From assembly GCF_001428125.1 (NCBI RefSeq), contig NZ_LMSM01000010.1, forward strand, positions 283,525 to 323,600: DNA of 40,076 bases. The letters run 5' to 3'. Numbering within the stretch: position 1 is the first letter of the stretch; each line of letters starts with the position of its first letter. The notes beneath the pieces are model-generated. The model made no database searches. It saw only the letters and a program-made list of their open reading frames with translations, and was not told where the DNA came from. Positions 35,360-40,076 of this stretch are shown piece by piece. A program made the position numbers and the translations under genes. Source of the DNA: Nocardioides sp. Soil774. GTDB lineage: Bacteria; Actinomycetota; Actinomycetes; Propionibacteriales; Nocardioidaceae.

Positions 35360-36535
35360 TCAGGCGCCGGCGGACAGCTCGTCCGCCGGCGCGAAGGCAC
35401 GGGCCAGCCAGAACAGCGCCACCACGAGCACCAGCGGGACCGCGAAGCCGACCCGCAACGACCCGGCGCCGACGGCCCCGGTCATGACGGCGCCGAGCAG
35501 GGCCCCGGCGTAGTTGAACTGGTTGAAGCGCGCCACCACGGCGTCGACCCGGGCGTGCCGGGTGGCGGGGTCGGCGTCACGACCGGCCAGTGCCGCCGCC
35601 GCCGAGAAGCTCAGCGGCGCCACGACCGCGACCCCGCAGCCGAGCAGGGTGAAGCCCGCCACCGCCACCGGCCACGACGGCGCCGCCACGATCGTGGCGA
35701 GGGCGACCAGCGCCACCGCCGCGCCCACGCGGAGGAGCCGAACGGCACCGACCCGCTCGGTCAGGCCGTCACCGACGAGGCGGACCAGGCCGCTGGCCAG
35801 CAGGTAGGGCAGGGTCGCCAGCGCGACCAGCTCCTCGGGGGCGGAGAAGACGTCGTCGAGGTAGACCGGCCCCCACGTGGCCGCCGCCGTGTCGACGGTG
35901 TAGAAGACGACCAGCGCCAGCCCGACCATCACGATCGCGCGCCACGGCACGTCGGTCTCCGTGGCCGTGGCGGCCTCGCCGTGGTCGCGCGGCAGGAACG
36001 GTGCCGCGGCGACCGCCAGCGGGAGCAGCGCCACCAGCGCGATCGCCGACCAGGGCACGTTGCTGCTCACCAGTGTCACGACGGCGCCGACCACGCCGCC
36101 GAGGGTCCAGGCGCCGTGGCACGACGGCAGCACGACCCGTCCCAGCCGGTGCTCGAGGGCGACGGCCTGCATGTTGCCGGTCGCGTCGACCAGCCCCAGC
36201 CCGACGCCGTACGCCGCGAGCCCGAGGACGAACAGCGGCCGGGTCGGCGCGAGCACCAGGGCCGCCACGGAGCCGGCCACCCCGAGCAGCCCGGCGCGCA
36301 GCACCACCGCGCTGTCGAGGCGCGGGGCGAGGCGCTCGGCCACCAGCGACCCGGCGCCGGCCAGCAGCACCATCATCAGCAGGACGCCCGACAGCGCGAG
36401 CTCGCCGAGGTCCCAGCGGTCCTGGATGCGCGGCAGCCGGGTGGTGAGGCTGATGAAGACCAGGCCCTGGGTGAGGAAGGCCAGCGCGATCGCCGGCCGC
36501 GCCCGGCCGAGGTCTGGTCGCGTGGGCGCCGTCAT
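35360..36535 (-). CDS. Major facilitator superfamily transporter
   Basis: 391 residues with about 12 hydrophobic segments. The N-terminal half has LTTRLPRIQDRWDLGELALSGVLL, a loop pattern of the YbjJ/FucP-like MFS branch. No substrate can be assigned. The ATG at 36535 (MTAPTRPD) has CACGAT 7 nt upstream on the minus strand; ATG at 36544 is an alternative. The gene diverges from the histidine phosphatase gene. Its last codons form part of a long inverted repeat that probably ends transcription. Confidence 0.85.
   Translation of the reverse strand: MTAPTRPDLGRARPAIALAFLTQGLVFISLTTRLPRIQDRWDLGELALSGVLLMMVLLAGAGSLVAERLAPRLDSAVVLRAGLLGVAGSVAALVLAPTRPLFVLGLAAYGVGLGLVDATGNMQAVALEHRLGRVVLPSCHGAWTLGGVVGAVVTLVSSNVPWSAIALVALLPLAVAAAPFLPRDHGEAATATETDVPWRAIVMVGLALVVFYTVDTAAATWGPVYLDDVFSAPEELVALATLPYLLASGLVRLVGDGLTERVGAVRLLRVGAAVALVALATIVAAPSWPVAVAGFTLLGCGVAVVAPLSFSAAAALAGRDADPATRHARVDAVVARFNQFNYAGALLGAVMTGAVGAGSLRVGFAVPLVLVVALFWLARAFAPADELSAGA
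35364..35392. terminator. Perfect 12-bp inverted repeat, probable bidirectional terminator
   Basis: GCGCCGGCGGAC (35364-35375) and its exact complement (35381-35392) enclose the loop AGCTC. It lies 20 bp after the DUF5302 stop and overlaps the last codons of the opposing MFS gene. There is no T-run, as is common in high-GC actinobacteria. Confidence 0.55.
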
Positions 36536-36583
36536 GGTGAGCATCGTGGCAGCCCGGCCGGCTGGTCGTGGCAGACTCGCGGC

Positions 36584-37165
36584 ATGTCCTCGGCCGGCTC
36601 CAGTCCCACCCGCCCCGAGCTCTGGCTGGTCCGCCACGGCGAGACGGAGTGGAGCCGCGACGGGCGGCACACCTCGACCACCGACCTGCCGCTCACCGAG
36701 CCGGGGGAGCGGGCGGCCACCTCGCTGCGCGAGCGTCTGGCCGGGGTGGAGTTCGACCTGGTGCTGAGCAGCCCGCGCCAGCGCGCACGGCGTACGGCCG
36801 AGCTGGCCGGCTTCGCCGACCCCGTGCTCGACGACGACCTGGTCGAGTGGGCCTACGGCGACTACGAGGGCATCACCACGGCCGAGATCCGCGAGACCGT
36901 GCCGGGCTGGACGGTGTGGACCCACCCGGTGCCGGGCGGCGAGTCGGCCGACGAGGTCTCGGCCCGTCTCGACCGGGTGGTCGAGCGGGTGCGCGAGCAC
37001 GGCCGGGTGCTGGTCTTCGCCCACGGCCACTCGCTGCGCGTGCTCACCGCGCGCTGGCTCGAGCAGCCCGCCGCGGAGGGGCGGTTCTTCCGCCTCGACA
37101 CTGCGACCGTCTCGGTGCTGGGCTTCGAGCGCGACAACCCGGCGCTGCTGAAGTGGAACTCGTGA
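36584..37165 (+). CDS. Histidine phosphatase family protein (phosphoglycerate-mutase-like)
   Basis: 193 residues. The phosphohistidine motif is R17-H18-G19 in LVRHGETEWS, and the second catalytic histidine is H147 in FAHGHSLR. It removes phosphate from an undetermined small molecule. CAGACT (36572-36577) is 6 nt before the ATG, so it is leaderless. The next gene starts 1 nt after its stop; the three genes to 38553 form one operon. Confidence 0.88.
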   Translation: MSSAGSSPTRPELWLVRHGETEWSRDGRHTSTTDLPLTEPGERAATSLRERLAGVEFDLVLSSPRQRARRTAELAGFADPVLDDDLVEWAYGDYEGITTAEIRETVPGWTVWTHPVPGGESADEVSARLDRVVERVREHGRVLVFAHGHSLRVLTARWLEQPAAEGRFFRLDTATVSVLGFERDNPALLKWNS

Positions 37166-37166
37166 C

Positions 37167-38015
37167 GTGCGGATCGACCTCCACACGCACTCCTCGGCCA
37201 GCGACGGCACCGACACCCCCGCCGACCTGGTCCGCGCGGCCGCGGCCGCGGGGCTCGACGTCGTCGCGCTGACCGACCACGACGCCATGTCCGGCTGGGC
37301 CGAGGCCAGGCGCGCGGCCGACGAGGTCGGCATCACGCTGGTGCCGGGGCTCGAGATCAGCACCCGCTTCGGCCACCGCGGCGCCCACCTGCTCGGCTAC
37401 GTGCCCGACCCCGCGCACGCGCCGCTCGTGACCGTGCTCGACCGCATCCTCGACGGGCGCACCGAGCGCACGCCCGCGATCGTCGCCGCGCTGCGCGAGC
37501 ACGGCATCGACATCACCGAGGACGACGTACGCCGTGAGGCCGGTGGCTCGGTCGCCGCCGGCCGGCCGCACGTCGCCGACGCCCTCGTCCGCCAGGGCGT
37601 CGTGGGGGACCGGGGCGAGGCGTTCACCGAGCTCCTCGACCCCGGCCGCCCCGGCTACGTCAACCGCTATGCACCGGCGCTGGAGGAGATGATCGCGCTC
37701 GTCGGCGCCGCGGGCGGCGTCACCGTGATCGCCCACCCGTGGGGTCGCGGCGGTCGCTCGGCGCTCGACGAGGCGGCCCTCGCCCGGCTGCGCGACCTCG
37801 GCCTGGCCGGGATCGAGGTCGACCACCAGGACCACGGCCCCGCCGAGCGCGCCGAGCTGCGCGCGATCGCCCGCAACCTCGACCTCGTCGTCACCGGCAG
37901 CAGCGACCACCACGGCCTCGGCAAGGTCGACCACGACCTCGGGGTCAACACGACCGAGCCGGAGCAGTACGAGCGGCTGATGTCGCTGGCGGGGTCGTCG
38001 GTCTCCGGTGGTTGA
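37167..38015 (+). CDS. PHP-domain phosphoesterase
   Basis: 282 residues from GTG. Metal-binding motifs are H6-T-H8, D13, LTDHDAMSG, PGLEIS, IAHPWG and GSSDHHG, in the order of the YciV/TrpH (RNase AM or nucleoside 3',5'-bisphosphate phosphatase) branch of PHP proteins. A nucleotide or short-RNA 5'-phosphate hydrolase is likely. PAP phosphatase activity, which would recycle the by-product of the two sulfotransferases here, is possible but unproven. It overlaps the next gene by 8 bp. Confidence 0.85.
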   Translation: MRIDLHTHSSASDGTDTPADLVRAAAAAGLDVVALTDHDAMSGWAEARRAADEVGITLVPGLEISTRFGHRGAHLLGYVPDPAHAPLVTVLDRILDGRTERTPAIVAALREHGIDITEDDVRREAGGSVAAGRPHVADALVRQGVVGDRGEAFTELLDPGRPGYVNRYAPALEEMIALVGAAGGVTVIAHPWGRGGRSALDEAALARLRDLGLAGIEVDHQDHGPAERAELRAIARNLDLVVTGSSDHHGLGKVDHDLGVNTTEPEQYERLMSLAGSSVSGG

Positions 38016-38553
38016 GGTCCCGGACCGGGTCCTCGTCTACGGCGTCACCGGCAGCGGCAAGTCGACGGCTGCGTCCGCGATCGGTGCGCGGACCGGGCAC
38101 CCCGTGACGCTCGTCGACGAGCTCACCTGGCTGCCCGGCTGGGTGCCGGTCGAGGAGGACGAGCAGCGGCGCATCATCGGCGAGATCACGTCGGGCGAGC
38201 GCTGGCTGCTCGACTCGTCGTACGGCGCCTGGCTCGACCTGGTGCTCCCGCGCGCACAGCTGGTGGTCGGGCTCGACTACCCACGCTGGCTCTCCCTCGC
38301 CCGGCTGGTGCGACGCACGGTCTCCGGCGCCGTCACCCGCGAGCCACGCTGCAACGGCAACGTCGAGACCTGGCGCGCCATCGTCCGGCGTGACTCGATC
38401 ATCGTGTGGCACTTCCGCTCGTTCGCCCGCAAGAGGGACCGGATGCGGGCCTGGGCGGAGTCGCCGGACGGGCCGGAGGTGCTGCTGTTCCGGCGCCCGC
38501 GAGACCTGGAGGCATGGATCGCCTCGCTGGCGGGCCCCCGGCTCACCGACTGA
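38008..38553 (+). CDS. P-loop kinase-like ATPase (adenylate-kinase / topology-modulation-like)
   Basis: 181 residues from GTG. Walker A is GVTGSGKST (12-20). A lid-like region with LARLVRRTVSGAVTRE and CNGNVETWRAIVRRDSIIVWHFRSFARKRDRMRAW matches the AAA_17/FlaR-like family, often annotated as adenylate kinase or topology modulation protein. Substrate unknown. The 8-bp overlap with the PHP gene indicates co-translation. Confidence 0.8.
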   Translation: MVEVPDRVLVYGVTGSGKSTAASAIGARTGHPVTLVDELTWLPGWVPVEEDEQRRIIGEITSGERWLLDSSYGAWLDLVLPRAQLVVGLDYPRWLSLARLVRRTVSGAVTREPRCNGNVETWRAIVRRDSIIVWHFRSFARKRDRMRAWAESPDGPEVLLFRRPRDLEAWIASLAGPRLTD

Positions 38554-38583
38554 GGAGGTCACGGCCCGCCTCGCCGGGCGGCC

Positions 38584-38946
38584 TCAGCTCCGCTCGGCCG
38601 CCGCGAAGTCGTCGCGCAGGCGCTTCCACTGCGGATGATGAACGTGCGGATGGGGAAGCGCGGGATGAGGGCGAGCCCGAGCTTGTCGACGAGCGGTGGT
38701 GGCGCCGGTGCAGGTCCATTCGGCGTGCCCGCGGCTGCCGCCTGGCTCAGGGACAGCGCGGACGGCCCCGTCCCCGCCTCCGCGCCAGCTGCACTCCTCG
38801 ACGGTCCAGCAGCCCACTGACGGGTCCGACCAGTCGAAGCGCACCCCCTCAGGCGACACCGCGACGACGTGCGTCCCGCGTTCACCAACCCGCCGGGACG
38901 TGCCTGTGGCCCCGTCAGCTCGTGGCTGGCGGGGTGCGGGGCGGGG
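38584..38946 (-). pseudogene. 5'-truncated, frameshifted remnant of a conserved gene (SRPBCC-like tail?)
   Basis: Reading the minus strand from about 38900 gives THVVAVSPEGVRFDWSDPSVGCW and later GHAEWTCTGATTA. The sensible reading then jumps frame to LVDKLGLALIPRFPIRTFII (about 38697-38638), then back to QWKRLRDDFAAAERS and a TGA at 38584-38586. A 2-nt and a 1-nt loss would explain both shifts. No start or N-terminal half is present before the neighbouring HNH pseudogene. The tail resembles polyketide-cyclase-type SRPBCC proteins; this identification is tentative. The rest of the 38554-38946 gap shows nothing else. Confidence 0.5.
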
Positions 38947-40076
38947 TCATGGTCGGTCGGGCGGGTCTCGCGGATCGACCGCGGTGGTGCCGTGCCGGTC
39001 GCGGCGGTAGCGGTGGCCGTGGGGCGAGGTCCACTCGAAGACTCCGGGCGCTGTCGTCTCGTAGCGCCAGGCGGAGTGGGTCTTGAGGCGGTGGTGGGAG
39101 CGGCAGAGCGCGGCGAGGTTCGAGGTCGTCGTCGGGCCGGGCTGTTCGCGTTCCTCGACGGCAGCCTCGTGGTCGAACTCGACGACGTGGTCGACGTCGC
39201 AGGCCCGCGCGTTGCGGCCGCACCAGGGAAACACGCACGCGCGGTCTCGCAGGACCACTTGCTCGCGGATGCGGTCGGGGACGGCGTACGCCGGAGTGGA
39301 CTGCTCGGCATTGAGGTCGATGACGGGCTTGACGGTGATCTTCGTGCGCGCGTCGCCGCACCACGACTGCAGCTGACCGAGGAGGAGGAGCCGCTGACGC
39401 TCCTCGAGACGACCGGTGGGCCCGAAGACCGTCGACCCGTCGCCTGTGGTGGCGGCGTCGAAGTGCGCGTGGAGCACGACCTCCCGCGCCGCGGGCAGTC
39501 CGTCGGCGTCCGCCTCGCCGCTCGGCTCGGCGTTGCCCCGGGAGAACAGGTCGAGCGCGGTCTGCGTCCGAGCGAGGTCGCCCAGCGCGGTCGCCCGGCG
39601 GGCGTCGAGGGACTCGGCCGATCCGAGGGCCTTCTGCGTCGCAGCGCCGTGACCTCGGCCTCGACGCGGACGGTGCCGGCGAAGTGCACGTCCTCGTCGT
39701 GGATGGTCACGTGGCGCGGGTCGACGTGGAGGTAGCCGTCCTCCGGATCAGCAGCCGGGTCGGCGGCGGCGAGGTCGAACCGCTTGATCGTCTCGGCGAC
39801 GAGGCGGTCGAGCTGCGCGGTCCCGATCTTCCCGGCGACGGCTGCGACCTGGGCGTCGACGAAGCGTGCCGCGTCAACCGTGAGCGCGGGCGCAGAGTGG
39901 ATCGTCACCTCGGCCACGGACCTCGCCCGGAAGGCCGGGACCCGCCCCGACTGGACCTGTGCCCAGACTCGGGGGAGGCGGTGCCGCAGCTCGAGGGCGT
40001 GGCCGATGAGCTTCTTCGCAGCAGTGGTCGAGATGCCGAGCACGGTGCCGAGCTCCGCGATGCAGAACTCCGCGAC
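38947..40076 (-). pseudogene. DUF222 / HNH-endonuclease gene, copy 2, frameshifted (N-terminus outside window)
   Basis: The frame enters at the right edge at about residue 80 of copy 1 and reads through to EAEV. The homologous frame then shifts by a net loss of 40 bp, with the junction near 39648-39650. In the shifted frame it continues LGSAESLDARRATALGDLARTQTALDLF to a full HNH domain (RDRACVFPWCGRNARACDVDHVVEFDHE ... SNLAALCRSHHRLKTHS) and a TGA at 38947-38949. The original frame instead runs on as nonsense to 38559. So the nuclease domain is intact but separated from the N-terminal domain. A separate downstream start could still express the C-terminal part. Confidence 0.85.

Noticed and set aside
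38559..40043. Single long minus-strand frame as one intact HNH-family protein
   Set aside because: After EAEV the residues become Arg/Pro/Ser-rich nonsense, while the homologous sequence continues in another frame; it is a frameshift artefact.

Overview
The window is about 40 kb of very GC-rich DNA from an actinobacterium, most likely Nocardioides or a close relative in the Propionibacteriales. The evidence is the core synteny sahH - mtrA - mtrB - lpqB - comF - hpf - response regulator - secA, the frequent GTG/TTG starts, and many genes whose start codon lies 6-8 nt after a TANNNT-type -10 box, as in leaderless actinobacterial mRNAs. Family names come from recognising translated sequence; no database search was run.

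Layout. 1-1111 is a 3'-incomplete DUF222/HNH-type gene on the minus strand, containing an exact 87-bp in-frame tandem duplication. 1285-3051 carries a GNAT acetyltransferase and a DUF808 membrane protein with a His/Asp/Glu/Gly repeat tail. 3146-15312 is core physiology: S-adenosylhomocysteine hydrolase, the MtrAB two-component system with LpqB, a ComF-like phosphoribosyltransferase, a probable structured RNA of the raiA class, ribosome hibernation factor HPF, an orphan LuxR-type response regulator, a YcaQ-like DNA glycosylase and SecA. 15335-18235 holds a LysM/Rv3235-like pair and two poorly characterised genes. 18245-21606 (minus strand) holds tatB, mrp, a DUF1003 protein and a soluble MgtE-like CBS protein.

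21785-29262 is a plus-strand block concerned with the cell envelope: two paralogous exported endonuclease/exonuclease/phosphatase (EEP) proteins, a LicD-methyltransferase fusion, a small coiled-coil protein, a sulfotransferase and an exported phospholipase-D-like protein. A second sulfotransferase and a second methyltransferase sit at 33136-35078. Between them lie an acyl-CoA dehydrogenase and a mesaconyl-CoA hydratase-like protein, which resemble two consecutive steps of the ethylmalonyl-CoA pathway. 35159-38553 carries a DUF5302 protein, an MFS exporter, and a tight operon of histidine phosphatase, PHP phosphoesterase and P-loop kinase-like protein.

The right end (38584-40076) is decayed: a 5'-truncated, frameshifted gene remnant abuts a second copy of the DUF222/HNH gene in the same orientation as the first. 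This copy is broken by a net 40-bp deletion. The window thus begins and ends inside two diverged direct repeats, and its last 53 bases are identical to 822-874, so the ends may be repeat-induced assembly breaks.

The best candidates for something undescribed are the coupled LicD-methyltransferase / coiled-coil / sulfotransferase unit with its exported hydrolases, the EEP protein fused to an apparently dead alkaline-phosphatase-like domain, and the raiA-type RNA upstream of hpf. No tRNA, rRNA, CRISPR array, prophage or classical insertion sequence was seen.
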